From Hydractinia symbiolongicarpus (lineage: Eukaryota > Cnidaria > Hydrozoa > Anthoathecata > Hydractiniidae), in contig NC_079880.1 in the NCBI RefSeq assembly GCF_029227915.1, positions 32,111,501 through 32,175,500 on the forward strand: a stretch of DNA of 64,000 nucleotides, read 5' to 3'. This document shows, piece by piece, positions 1-12,943 of the stretch. The notes below the pieces were generated by a model. That model was not told the origin of the DNA, did not search any database, and worked only from the letters and a program-made list of their open reading frames with translations. A program made the position numbers and the translations under genes. The number at the start of each line of letters is the position of its first letter. Within the stretch, counting starts at the first letter, position 1.

Positions 1-3000
1 TGCACAGGCCTCTAAAGGCCGTAATATGGACTTTTGCCGGCCACTAAAGGCCTTACGCGTATATTACGTGCTCCTACGTTCTTGCGCAGGTTACCATTTT
101 TCTAGTCGATCCATCCTACATGGACTACGACGTCTTAAGTCGTTTTCCTTGGCACCATGGCTTTAGAACCCCGTCAACTACATGCACAGACCTCTAAAGG
201 TTACAATATGCTTCTTACATGCCTAATAAAAGCCTTACGTGTAAATCACGTGTTTCCACGCTCTTGAACAGGGTACCATTGGTGTAGTCCTTCTACTCTC
301 ACTGGACTACGACGTCTTAGGTCTTTTTCCCCAGAACCATGGATTTGGAACGCCGTCAACTAGAAGTGCAGGCCTCTAAAGGCCGTAATGTGGCTTTTGC
401 CGCCTAATAAAGGCCTTACACGTAAATCCCCTGGTTCTACGTGCATTTTCAGGTTAACATTGGTCTACTCCTTCAACTCTTAATGGACTACTGCCTCCTA
501 AGTCATTTTCCTTGGCACCTTGGCTTTACAACGCCGTCAACTACATGCACAGGCCTCTAAAGGCCGTAATATTGCCTTTCGCCGCCTATTAAAGGCCTTG
601 CGTGTAAATCACGTGTTTCCACGCTCTTGCACAGGTTATCATTGGTCTAGTCCTTCCACTCTCCATGGACTGCGACGTCCTAAGTTGTTTTCGCCAGCGC
701 CATGGCTTTAGAACGCCGTCAACTACATGCACAGGCCTTTAAAGGTTGTGATATGGCCTTTTGTTCCCAATAAAGGCTTAGCACGTAAATCCCCCGGTTC
801 CGCATGCTTGTGCAAGTTACCATTGGTGTAGTCCTTCCATTCTCAATGTACTACAAGGTCATAAGTCGTTTTCCCTTGCACCATGGCCTTAGAACGCCGT
901 AAACTACATGCACAGGCCTCTAAAGGCCGTAATATGGCCTCTTGCCGCCTAATAAAAACCTTACACGTAAATCCCCCGGTTCCGCGTGCTTGTACAAGTT
1001 ACCATTGGTGTAATCCTTCCACTCTCAATGGACTACAAGGTCATAAGTCGTTTTCCTTGGCACCATGGCTTTAGAACTCTGTCAACTACATGCACAGGTC
1101 TCTAAAAGCCATAATATGGCGTTTTGCCGCCTAATAAAGGCCTTGCGTGTAAATCACGTGTTTCCACGCTCTTGCACAGGTTATCATTGGTCTAGTCCTT
1201 CCACTCTCCATGGACTGCGACGTACTAAGTTGTTTTCCCTAGCACCTTGGCTTTACAACGCCGTCAACTACATGCACACACCTCTAAAGGCTGTAATATG
1301 GCTTTTTGCCAGCTAATAAAGGCCTTACGCGTAAATTAGGTGCTCCCAGGGTCTTGCGCAGGTTACCATTGGTCTAGTCCTTCCACTCTCCATGGAGTGC
1401 GACGTCCTAAGTCGTTTTCCGCAGCGCCATGGCTTTAGAACATCGTCAACTTTATGCGCAGGCCTCTAAAGGTTGCATTATGCTTTTTATATGCCTAATA
1501 AAGGCTTGAAACGTAAGTCACGTGGTTCTACGTGGCTGTGCAGGTTACCATTGGTCTACTCCTTCAACTCTCAATGGACTACTGCGTCCTAAGTCGTTTT
1601 CTTTGGCACTATGGCTTTACAACGCCGTCAAATACATGCACAGGCCTCTAAAGGTTACAATATGCTTCTTACATGCCTAATGAAGGCCTTACGTGTAAAT
1701 CACGTGTTTCCACGTTCTTGCATAGGTTACCATTGGCCTAGTCCTTCTACTCTCAATGGACTACGACGTCTTAAGTCGTTTGCGCCAGAGCCATGGGTTT
1801 AGAACGCCGTCAACTACATGCACATGAATCTAGAGACCGTAATATGGCCTTTTGTTGCCTAATAAAGGCTTAGCATGTAAATCATGTGGTTCTACGTGTC
1901 TGTGCAGGTTACCATTGGTCTACTCCGTCAAGTCTCTATGGACTACTGCTGTCCTAAGTCGCTTTCCTTGGCACCATGGCTTTAGAACGCCGTCAACAAC
2001 ATGCACAGGCCTCTAAATGCCGTAATATGGCCTTTTGCCGTCTAGTAAAGGCCTTACACGTAAATCACGTGTTTCCACGCGCTTGCACATGTTACCATTT
2101 TTCTAGTCCATCCATCCTACATGGACTACGACGTCTTAAGTCATTTTCTTTGGCACCATGGCCTTAGAACGCCGTTAACTATATGCACAGGCCTCTAAAG
2201 GCCGTAATATGGACTTTTGCCGGCTAATAAAGGCCTTACGTGTAAATCACGTGTTTCCACGCGCTTACACAGGTTATCATTTTTCTAGCCCATCCATCCT
2301 ACATGGACTACGACGTCTTAAGTCGTTCTCTTTGTCACCATGGCTTTAAAACGCCGTCAACTACATGCACAGGCCTCTAAAGGACATAAAATGGACTTTT
2401 GCCGCGTAATAAAGGCATTACACATAAATCCCCCGGTTCAACGTGCTTGTGCAGATTACCATTGGTCTACTCCTTCCACTCTGAATAGACTACAACGTTC
2501 TAGGTCGATTTCCCTCGCACCATGGCTTTAGAACGCCGTCAACTACATGCACAGGCGTCGAAAGTCTGTGATATGGCCTTTTGTGGCCTAATAAAGGCCT
2601 TACGTGAAAATCACGTGTTTCCACGCTCTTGCACAGGTTACCATTGGTCTAGTCCTTCTACTCTCAATGGACTACGACGTCTTAAGTCTTTTTCCCCAGA
2701 GCCATGGGTTTAGAACGCCGTCAACTACATGCACAGGCCTCTAAAGGCCGTAATGTGGTTTTTGCCGCCTAATAAAAGCCTTACACGTAAATCCCCCGGT
2801 TCCACGTGCTTGTGCAGGTTACCATTGGTCTATCCCCTTCACTCTCAATGGACTACAAGGTTGTACGTCGCCTTCCCTAGCATCATGGCTTTAGAACCCC
2901 GTCAACTACATGCACAGGCCTCTAAAGGCCGTAATATGGACTTTTGCCGGCCACTAAAGGCCTTACACGTAAATCCCCTGGTTCCAAGTGCTTGTGCAGG

Positions 3001-5654
3001 TTACCATTGGTTTAGTCCTTCCATCCTACATGGACTACGACGTCTTAAGTCGTTTTCCTTGGCACCATGGCTTTAGAACTCTGTCAACTACATGCACAGG
3101 CCTCTAAAAGCCATAATATGGCGTTTTGCCGCCTAATAAAGGCCTTGCGTGTAAATCACGTGTTTTCACGCTCTTGCACAGGTTATCATTGGTCTAGTCC
3201 TTCCACTCTCCATGGACTGCGACGTCCTAAGTTGTTTTCGCCGGCGCCATATCTTTAGAACGCCGTCAACTACATGCACAGGCCTCTAAAGGTTGTGATA
3301 TGGCCTTTTGATCCTAATAAAGGCTTAGCAAGTAAATCCTCCGGTTCCGCGTGCTTGTGCAAGTTACCATTGGTCAACTCCTTCCAGTCTCCATAGACTG
3401 CGACGTTCTAAGTCGTTTTCCCCAGCGCCATGGCTTTAGATCTCCGTCAACTACATGCACAGGCCTCTAAAGGCCGTAATATGGACATTTGCCGGCCACT
3501 AAAGGCCTTACGCGTATATTACGTGCTCCCACGTTCTTGCGCAGGTTACCATTTTTCTAGTCCATCCATCCTACATGGACTACGACGTCTTAAGTCGTTT
3601 TCCTTGGCGCCATGGCTTTAGAACGCCGTCAACTACATGCTCAGGCCTCTAAAGGTTACAATATGCTTCTTACATGCCTAATAAAAGCCTTACGTGTAAA
3701 TCACGTGTTTCCACGCTCTTGAACAGGTTACCATTGGCCTAGTCCTTCTACTCTCACTGGACTACGACGTCTTAAGTCTTTTTCCCTAGCACCTTGGCTT
3801 TAGAACTCCGTCAACTACATGCACAGACCTCTAAAGTCCGTAATATGGCCTTTCGCCGCCTATTAAAGGCCTTACACGTAAATAACGTGCTCCCACGTTC
3901 TTGCGCAGGTTATCATTGGTCTAGTCCTTCCACTCTCCACGGACTGCGACGTCCTAAGTTGTTTTCGCAAGCGCCATGGCTTTAGAACATCGTCAACTAC
4001 ATGCACAGGCCTCTAAAAGCCGTAGTATGGCGTTTTGTTGCCTAATAAAGGCCTTACGTGTAAATCACGTGTTTCCACGCTCTTGCACAGGTTAGTATTG
4101 GTCTAGTCCTTCCACTCTTAATGGACTACGACGTCTTAAGTCATTTTCCCCAGAGCCATGGGTTTAGAACGCCGTCAACTACATGCACAGGCCTCTAAAG
4201 GCCGTAATGTGGCTTTTGCCTCCTAATAAAGGCCTTACACGTAAATCCCCCGGTTCCACGTGCTTGTGCAGGTTACCATTGGTCTATCCCCTTCACTCTT
4301 AATGAACTACAAGGTCGTACGTCGCCTTCCGTAGCATCATGGCTTTAGATCTCCATCAACTACATGCACAGGCCTCTAAAGACCGTAATATGGACTTTTG
4401 CCGGCCACTAAAGGCCTTACGCGTATATTACGTACTCCCACGTTCTTGCGCAGGTTACCATTTTTCTAGTCCATCCATCCTACATGGACTACGACGTCTT
4501 AAGTCGTTTTCCTTGGCACCATGGCTTTAGAACTCTGTCAACTACATGCACAGGCCTCTAAAAGCCATAATATGGCGTTTTGCCGCCTAATAAAGGCCTT
4601 GCGTGTAAATCACGTGTTTCCACGCTCTTGCACAGGTTATCAATGGTCTAGTCCTTCCACTCTCCATGGAGTGCGACGTCCTAAGTCGTTTTCTTTGGCA
4701 CTATGGCTTCACAACGCCGTCAACTACATGCACAGGCCTCTAAAGGTTACAATATGCTTCTTACATGCCTAATGAAGGCCTTACGTGTAAATCACGTGTT
4801 TCCACGCTCTTGCACAGGTTACCATTGGTCTAGTCTTTCTACTCTCAATGCACTACGACGTCTTAAGTCTTTTTCCCCAGAGCCATGGGTTTAGAACGCC
4901 GTCAACTACATGCACAGGCCTCTAAAGGCCGTAATATGGCCTTTTGCCGCCTATTAAAGGCCTTACACATAAATCACGTGTTTCCACGCGCTTGCACAGG
5001 TTACCATACATGGACTACGACGTCTTAAGTCGTTTTCGCCAGAGCCATGGGTTTAGAACGCCGTCAACTACATGCAAATGAATCTAGAGACCGTAATATG
5101 GCCTTTTGTTGCCTAATAAAGGCTTAGCATGTAATCACGTGGTTCTACGTGTCTGTGCAGGTTACCATTTGTCTACTTCGTCAAGTCTCAATGGACTACT
5201 GCTGTCCTAAGTCGCTTTCCTTGGCACCATGGCTTTAGAACGCCGTCAACTAGATGCACAGGACTCTAAATGCCGTAATATGGCCTTTTGCCGTCTAGTA
5301 AAGGCCTTACACGTAAATCACGTGTTTCCACGCGCTTGCACATGTTACCATTTTTCTAGTCTATCCATCCCACATGGATTACGACGTCTTAAGTCATTCT
5401 CTTTGGCACCATGGCTTTAGAACGCCGTTAACTATATGCACAGGCCTCTAAAGGCCGTAATATGGACTTTTGCCGGCTAATAAAGGCCTTACGTGTAAAT
5501 CACGTGCTTCCACGCTCTTGCACAGGTTAGTATTGGTCTAGTCCTTCCACTCTCAATGGACTAGGACGTCTTAAGTCATTTTCCCCAGAGCCATGGGTTT
5601 AGAACGCCGTCAACTACATGCACATGCCTCTAAAGGCCGTAATGTGGGTTTTGC
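1..5654 (+). repeat. Array segment A: mixed monomer families
   Basis: This segment has about 31 monomers of several families interleaved. It includes the form with TACAATATGCTTC in the first third, the form with CATGAATCTAGAGACC, the form with TATATTACGTGCTCCC, and box-minus C-rich copies. Short-range copying is visible: the monomer at 3430 recurs almost unchanged at 4339, an offset of 909 bp or five monomers. A block at 1250-1855 recurs at 9050-9655 with an offset of exactly 7800 bp. One 20-bp-deletion monomer lies at 4885. Confidence 0.9.
4885..5046 (+). repeat. 162-bp monomer with 20-bp deletion
   Basis: The pyrimidine-rich stretch after GGTTACCAT is missing, giving GGTTACCATACATGGAC (5000-5015). 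The next monomer is of the ATGAATCTAGAGACC type. First of eleven such copies. Confidence 0.95.
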
Positions 5655-7600
5655 TGCCTATTAAAGGCCTTACACGTAAATCCCCTGGTTCCACGTGCTT
5701 GTGCAGGTTACCATTGGTCTAGTCCTTCCACTCTCAATGGTTTACAAGGTCATAAGTCGTTTTCCTTGGCACCATGGCTTTAGAACTCTGTCAACTACAT
5801 GCACAGGCCTCTAAAAGCCATAATATGGCGTTTTGCCACCTAAAAAAGGCCTTGCGTGTAAATCACGTGTTTCCACGCTCTTGCACAGGTTATCATTGGT
5901 CTAGTCCTTCCGCTCTCCATGGACTGCGACGTCCTAAGTTGTTTTCGCCAGCGCCATGGGTTTAGAACGCCGTCAACTACATGCACAGGCCTCTAAAGGT
6001 TGTGATATGGCCTTTTGTTCCCAATAAAGGCTTAGCACGTAAATCCCTCGGTTCCGCGTGCTTGTTCAAGTTACCATTGGTGTAGTCCTTCCATTATCAA
6101 TGTACTACAAGGTCATAAGTCGTTTTCCCTGGCACCATGGCTTTAGAACGCCGTAAACTACATGCACAGGCCTCTAAAAGCCGTAATATGGCCTCTTGCC
6201 GCCTAATAAAAACCTTACACGTAAATCCGCCGGTTCCGCGTGCTTGTGCAAGTTACCATTGGACTAGTCCTTCCACTCTCAATGGACTACAAGGTCATAA
6301 GTCGTTTTCCCTAGCACCTTGGCTTTAGAACTCCGTCAACTACATGCACAGACCTCTAAGGGCCGTAATATGGCCTTTCGCCGCCTATTAAAGGCCTTAC
6401 ACGTAAATAACGTGCTCCCACGTTCTTGCGCAGGTTATCATTGGTCTAGTCCTTCCACTCTCCACGGACTGCGACGTCCTAAGTTGTTTTCGCAAGCGCC
6501 ATGGCTTTAGAACATCGTCAACTACATGCACAGGCCTCTAAAAGCCGTAGTATGGCGTTTTGTTGCCTAATGAAGGCCTTACGTGTAAATCACGTGTTTC
6601 CACGCTCTTGCACAGGTTAGTATTGGTCTAGTCCTTCAACTCTCAATGGACCACGACATCTTAAGTCATTTTCCCCAGAGCCATGGGTTTAGAACGCCGT
6701 CAACTACATGCACAGGCCTCTAAAGGCCGTAATGTGGCTTTTGCCGCCTAATAAAGGCCTTACACGTAAATCCCCCGGTTCCACCTGCTTGTGCAGGTTA
6801 CCATTGTTCTATCCCCTTCACTCTCAATCGACTACAAGGTCGTACGTCGCCTTCCGTGGCATCATGGCTTTAGATCTCCGTCAACTACATGCACAGGCCT
6901 CTAAAGGCCGTAATATGGACTTTTGCCGGCCACTAAAGGCCTTACGCGTATATTACGTGCTCCCACGTTCTTGTGCAGGTTACCATTTTTCTAGTCCATC
7001 CATCCTACATGGACTACGACGTCTTAAGTCGTTTTCCTTGGCACCATGGCTTTAGAACGCCGTCAACTACATGCACAGGCCTCTAAAGGTTACAATATGC
7101 TTCTTACATGCCTAATAAAAGCCTTACGTGTAAATCACGTGTTTCAACGCTCTTGAACAGGTTACCATTGGTCTAGTCCTTCTACTCTCACTGGACTACG
7201 TCGTCTTAAGTCTTTTTCCCTAGCACCTTGGCTTTAGAACTCCGTCAACTACATGCACAGACCTCTAAAGGCCGTAATACGGCCTTTCGCCGCCTATTAA
7301 AGGCCTTACACGTAAATAACGTGCTCCCACGTTCTTGCGCAGGTTATCATTGGTCTAGTCCTTCCACTCTGCACGGACTGCGACGTCTTAAGTCGTTTTC
7401 CTTGGCACCATGGCTTTAGAACATCGTCAACTACATGCACTGGCCTCTAAAAGCCGTAGTGTGGCGTTTTGTTGCCTAATAAAGGCCTTACGTGTAAATC
7501 ACGTGTTTCCACGCTCTTGCACAGGTTAGTATTGGTCTAGTCCTTCCACTCTCAATGGACTACAAGGTCATAAGTCGTTTTCCCTAGCACCTTGGCTTTA
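5655..7600 (+). repeat. Array segment B: first copy of a 10-kb-separated duplication
   Basis: About 11 monomers match 15665-17790 in order. The offset is 10010-10011 bp up to the monomer at 6137, then 10192-10193 bp from 6319 onward. The jump of 182 bp is explained by one extra monomer in the second copy (16148/16330). Matches include rare markers such as the monomer starting ATGGCTTTAGATCTCC (6864 and 17056). The similarity ends near 7600/17790. Confidence 0.85.
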
Positions 7601-10138
7601 GAACGCCGTCAACTACATGCACAGGCCTCTAAAGGCTGTAATATGGCTTTTGCTGCCTAATAAAGGCCTTACACGTAAATCCCCCGGTTCCACGTGCTTG
7701 TGCAGGTTACCATTGGTCTAGTCTTTCCACTCTCAATGGACTACAAGGTCATAAGTCGTTTTCCCTAGCACCTTGGCTTTAGAACTCCGTCAACTACATG
7801 CACAGGCCTCTAAAGGCCGTAATACGGCCTTTTGCCCCCCTTATAAAGGCGATACACAAAAATCACGTGGTTCCACGTGTGTGTGCTGGTTACCATTGGT
7901 CAACTCCTTCCACTGACCATAGACTGCGACGTTTTAAGTCGTTTTCCCCAGCGCCATGGCTTTAGAACACTGTCAACTACATGCACAGGCCTCTAAAAGC
8001 CATAATATAGCATTTTGCCGCCTAATAAAGGTCTTACGTGAAAATCTCGTGTTTCCACGCTCTTGCACAGATTACCATTGGTCTAGTCCTTTTACTCTCA
8101 ATGGACTACGACGTCTTAAGTCTTTTTCCCCATAGCCATGGGTTTAGAACGCCGTCAACTACATGCACAGGCCTCTAAAGGCCGTAATATGGCTTTTGCC
8201 GCCTAATAAAGGCCTTACACGTAAATCCCCCGGTTCCACATGCTTGTGCAGGTTACCATTGGTCTATCCCCTTCAATCTCAATGGACTACAAGGTCGTAC
8301 GTCGCCTTCCCTGGCATCATGGCTTTAGAACTCCGTCAACTACATGCACAGGCCTCTAAAAGCCGTAATATGGACTTTTGCCGGCCACTAAAGGCCTTAC
8401 GCGTAAATTACGTGCTCCCACGTTCTTGCGCAGGTTACCATTTTTCTAGTCCATCCATCCTACATGGACTACGACGTCTTAAGTCGTTTCCTTTGGCACC
8501 ATGGCTTTAGAACACCGTCAACTACATGCACAGGCCTCTGAAGGTTACAATAAGCTTCTTACATGCCTAATAAAAGCCTTACGTGTAAATCACGTGTTTC
8601 CACGCTCTTGAACAGGTTAACATTGGTCTAGTCCATCCATCCTACATGGACTACGACGTCTTAAGTCGTTTTCCCCAGAACCATGGGTTTAGAACGCCGT
8701 CAACTACATGCACAGGCCTCTAAAGGCCGTAATATGGCCTTTTGCCGCCTATTAAAGGCCTTACACGTAAATCACGTGTTTCCACGCGCTTGCACAGGTT
8801 ACCATTTTTCTAGTCCATCCATCCTACATAGACTACGACGTCTTAAGTCGTTTTTCCCAGAGCCAAGGGTTTAGAACGCCGTTAACTACATGCACAGACT
8901 TCTAAAGACCGTAATATGGCCTTTTGCCGCCTAATAAAGGCTTAGCAGGTAAATCACGTGGTTCTACGTGCATGTGCAGGTTACCATTGGTCTACTCCTT
9001 CAACTCTCAATGGACTACTGCCTCCTAAGTCATTTTCCTTGGCACCATGGCTTTACAACGCCGTCAACTACATGCACACACCTCTAAAGGCTGTAATATG
9101 GCTTTTTGCCAGCTAATAAAGGCCTTACGCGTAAATTAGGTGCTCCCAGGTTCTTGCGCAGGTTACCATTGGTCTAGTCCTTCCACTCTCCATGGAGTGC
9201 GACGTCCTAAGTCGTTTTTCGCAGCGCCATGGCTTTAGAACATCGTCAACTTTATGCCCAGGCCTCTAAAGGTTGCATTATGCTTTTTATATGCCTAATA
9301 AAGGCTTGAAACGTAAGTCACGTGGTTCTACGTGGCTGTGCAGGTTACCATTGGTCTAATACTTCAACTCTCAATGGACTACTGCGTCCTAAGTCGTTTT
9401 CTTTGGCACTATGGGTTTAGAACGCCGTCAACTACATGCACAGGCCTCTAAAGGTTACAATATGCTTCTTACATTCCTAATGAAGGCCTTACGTGTAAAT
9501 CACGTGTTTCCACGCTCTTGCACAGGTTACCATTGGTCTAGTCCTTCTACTCTCAATGGACTACGACGTCTTAAGTCTTTTTCCCCAGAGCCATGGGTTT
9601 AGAACGCCGTCAACTACATGCACATGAATCTAGAGACCGTAATATGGCCTTTTGCCCCCTAATAAGGGCGATACACGAAAATCACGTGGTTCCACGTGTG
9701 TGTGCAGGTTACCATTGGTCTAGTCCTTCCACTCTCCATGGAGTGCGACGTCCTAAGTCGTTTTCCGCAGCGCCATGGCTTTAGAACATCGTCAACTTTA
9801 TGCCCAGGCCTCTAATGGTTGCATTATGCTTTTTATATGCCTAATAAAGGCTTGAAACGTAAGTCACGTGGTTCTACGTGGCTGTGCAGGTTACCATTGG
9901 TCTAGTCCTTCTACTCTCAATGGACTACGACGTCTTAAGTCTTTTTCCCCAGAGCCATGGGTTTAGAACGCCGTCAACTACATGCACAGGCCTCTAAAGG
10001 TTACAATATGCTTCTTACATGCCTAATGAAGGCCTTACGTGTAAATCACGTGTTTCCACGCTCTTGCACAGGTTACCATTGGTCTAGTCCTTCTACTCTC
10101 AATGGACTACGACGTCTTAAGTCTTTTTCCCCAGAGCC

Positions 10139-10300
10139 ATGGGTTTAGAACGCCGTCAACTACATGCACAGGCCTCTAAAGGCCGTAATATGGCCTTTTG
10201 CCGCCTATTAAAGGCCTTACACGTAAATCACGTGTTTCCACGCGCTTGCACAGGTTACCATACATGGAGTACGACGACATAAGTCGTTTTTGCCAGAGCC
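10139..10300 (+). repeat. 162-bp monomer with 20-bp deletion
   Basis: Same breakpoint as 4885-5046. It has an extra variant in the closing region (ACGACGACATAAG), and is followed by an ATGAATCTAGAGACC monomer. Confidence 0.95.
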
Positions 10301-10483
10301 ATGGGTTTAGAACGCCGTCAACTACATGCACATGAATCTAGAGACCGTAATATGGCCTTTTGTTGCCTAGTAAAGGCTTAGCATGTGAATCACGTGGTTC
10401 TACGTGTCTGTGCAGGTTACCATTGGTCTACTCCGTCAAGTCTCAATGGACTACTGCTGTCCTAAGTCGCTTTCCTTGGCACC

Positions 10484-10634
10484 ATGGCTTTAGAACGCCG
10501 TCAACTACATGCACAGGCCTCTAAATGCCGTAATATGGCCTTTTGCCGCCTAATAAAGGTCTTACGTGAAAATCACGTGTTTCCACGCTCTTGCACAGGT
10601 TACCATTGGTCTAGTCCTTCTACTCCCTGGCACC
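10484..10634 (+). repeat. 151-bp monomer with 31-bp deletion
   Basis: The closing region is missing: TCCTTCTACTC is joined directly to CCTGGCACC (10617-10635). The ACGAC/GTCGT dyad is lost. Unique in this window. Confidence 0.93.
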
Positions 10635-11087
10635 ATGGCTTTAGAACGCCGTAAACTACATGCACAGGCCTCCAAAGGCCGTAATATGGCCTCTTGCCGC
10701 CTAATAAAAACCTTACACGTAAATCCCCCGGTTCCGCGTGCTTGTGCAAGTTACCATTGGACTAGTCCTTCCACTCTCAATGGACTACGACGTCTTAATT
10801 CTTTTTCCCCAGAGCCATGGGTTTAGAACGCCGTCAACTACATGCACAGGCCTCTAAAGGCCGTAATAAGGCTTTTGCTGCCTAATAAAGGCCTTACACG
10901 TAAATCCCCCGGTTCCACGTGCTTGTGCAGGTTACCATTGGTCTAGTCCTTCCACTCTCAATGGACTACAAGGTCATAAGTCGTTTTCCCTAGCACCTTG
11001 GCTTTAAAACTCCGTCAACTACATGCACAGGCCTCTAAAGTCCGTAATACGGCCTTTTGCCCCCTTATAAAGGCGATACACGAAAAT

Positions 11088-11103
11088 CACGTGGTTCCAC
11101 GTG
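11088..11103. other. Perfect 7-bp dyad CACGTGG-TT-CCACGTG, example site
   Basis: In one monomer family the variable segment reads CACGTGGTTCCACGTG, a perfect 7+2+7 inverted repeat that doubles the CACGTG core. Other instances are at 9683-9698 and 18238-18253, and the motif recurs in the related monomers of the 48-64 kb part. A related family carries the imperfect CACGTGGTTCTACGTG. It lies at the same monomer position as the single octamer of box-plus monomers. Confidence 0.85.
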
Positions 11104-11361
11104 TTTGTGCTGGTTACCATTGGTCAACTACTTCCACTGACCATAGACTGCGACGTTCTAAGTCGTTTTCCCCAGCGCCATGGCTTTAGAACATCGTCAA
11201 CTACATGCACAGTTCTCTAAAAGCCGTAGTATGGCGTTTTGTTGCCTAATAAAGGCCTTACGTGTAAATCACGTGTTTCCATGAGATTGCACAGGTTACC
11301 ATTTGTCAAGTCCTTCCATTCTCCATGGACTACGACGTCCCTAGTCGTGTTCCGTTTCATC

Positions 11362-11515
11362 ATGGCTTTAGAACGCCGTCAACTACATGCACAGGCCTCT
11401 AAAGGCCGTAATATGGCCATTTGCTGCCTATTAAAGGCCATTGTGCAGGTTACCATTGGTCTACTCCTTCAACTCTCAATGGACTACTGCGTCCTAAGTC
11501 GTTTTTTTTGGCACT
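11362..11515 (+). repeat. 154-bp monomer with 28-bp deletion
   Basis: The variable segment is lost: AAAGGCC is followed by ATTGTGCAGGTTACC, so neither ATCACGTG nor its C-rich counterpart is present. The preceding monomer has the TTTCCATGAGATTGC and TTTCATCATGG variants. First of eight such copies. Confidence 0.95.
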
Positions 11516-12425
11516 ATGGCTTTACAACTCCGTCAACTAAATGCACAGGCCTCTAAAGGTTACAATATGCTTCTTACATGGCTAATGAAGGCCTTTAGTG
11601 TAAATCACGTGTTTCCACGCTCTTGCACAGGTTACCATTGGTCTAGTCCTTCTACTCTCAATGGACTACGACGTCTTAAGGCGTTTTCGCCAGAGCCATG
11701 GGTTTAGAACGCCGTCAACTACATGCACATGAATCCAGAGACCGTAATATGGCCTTTTGTTGCCTAATAAAGGCTTAGCATGTAAATCACGTGGTTCTAC
11801 GTGTCTGTGCAGGTTACCATTGGTCTACTCCGTCAAGTCTCAATGGACTACTGCTGTCCTAAGTCGCTTTCCTTGGCACCATGGCTTTACAACGCCGTCA
11901 ACTACATGCACAGGACTCTAAATGCCGTAATATGGCCTTTTGCCGCCTAATAAAGGTCTTACGTGAAAATCACGTGTTTCCACGCTCTTGCACAGGTTAC
12001 CATTGGTCTAGTCCTTCTACTCTCAATGGACTACGACTTCTTAAGTCTTTTTCCCCATAGCCATGGGTTTAGAATGCCGTCAACTATATGCACAGGCCTC
12101 TAAAGGCCGTAATATGGCTTTTGCCGCCTAATAAAGGCCTTACACGTAAATCCCCCGGTTCCACGTGTTTGTGCAGGTTACTATTGGTCTAGTCCTCCCA
12201 CTCTTAATGGACTGCAAGGTCGTACGTCGCCTTCCCTGGCACCATGGCTTTAGAACGCCATCAACTACATGCACAGGCCTCTAAAGGCCGTAATATGGCC
12301 TTTTGCCGCCTATTAAAGGCCTTACACGTAAGTCACGTGTTTCCACGCTCTTGCACAGGTTACCATTGGTCTAGTCCTTCTACTCTCAATGGACTACAAG
12401 GTCATAAGTCGTTTTCCTTAGCACC

Positions 12426-12943
12426 ATGGCTTTAGAACTCTGTCAACTACATGCACAGGCCTCTAAAAGCCATAATATGGCGTTTTGCCGCCTAATAAAG
12501 GCCTTGCGCGTAAGTCACGTGTTTCCACGCTCTTGCACAGGTTACCATTGGTCTAGTCCTTCCACTCTCCATGGACTGCGACGTCCTAAGTCGTTTTCCC
12601 CAGCGCCATGGCTTTAGAACATCGTCAACTACATGCACAGGCCTCTAAAAGCCGTAGTATGGCGTTTTGTTGCCTAATAAAGGCCTTACGTGTAAATCAC
12701 GTGTTTCCATGAGATTGCACAGGTTACCATTTGTCAAGTCCTTCCATTCTCCATGGACTACGACGTCCTTAGTCGTGTTCCGTTTCATCATGGCTTTAGA
12801 ACGCCGTCAACTACATGCACAAGCCTCTAAAGGCCGTAATATGGCCTTTTGCCGACTATTAAAGGCCATTGTGCAGGTTACCATTGGTGTACTCCTTCAA
12901 CTCTCAATGGACTACTGCGTCCTAAGTCGTTTTCCTTAGCACC
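12426..12943 (+). repeat. Trimer higher-order unit, copy 1 (518 bp)
   Basis: Three monomers start at 12426, 12608 and 12790. The third is the 154-bp form, so the unit is 3 x 182 minus 28 = 518 bp. It is followed at once by a second copy with the same order. The second and third monomers are almost identical between copies. The first differs by a patch at about 12511-12527, where this copy reads GCGCGTAAGTCACGTGTTTCC. Confidence 0.9.
12790..12943 (+). repeat. 154-bp monomer with 28-bp deletion
   Basis: Same deletion; third monomer of trimer copy 1. Confidence 0.95.

Noticed and set aside
11487-11512. Poly-T run (GTTTTTTTTGG) as a terminator
   Set aside because: It is a one-copy lengthening of the normal GTTTTCTTTGG closing sequence with no hairpin gene context.
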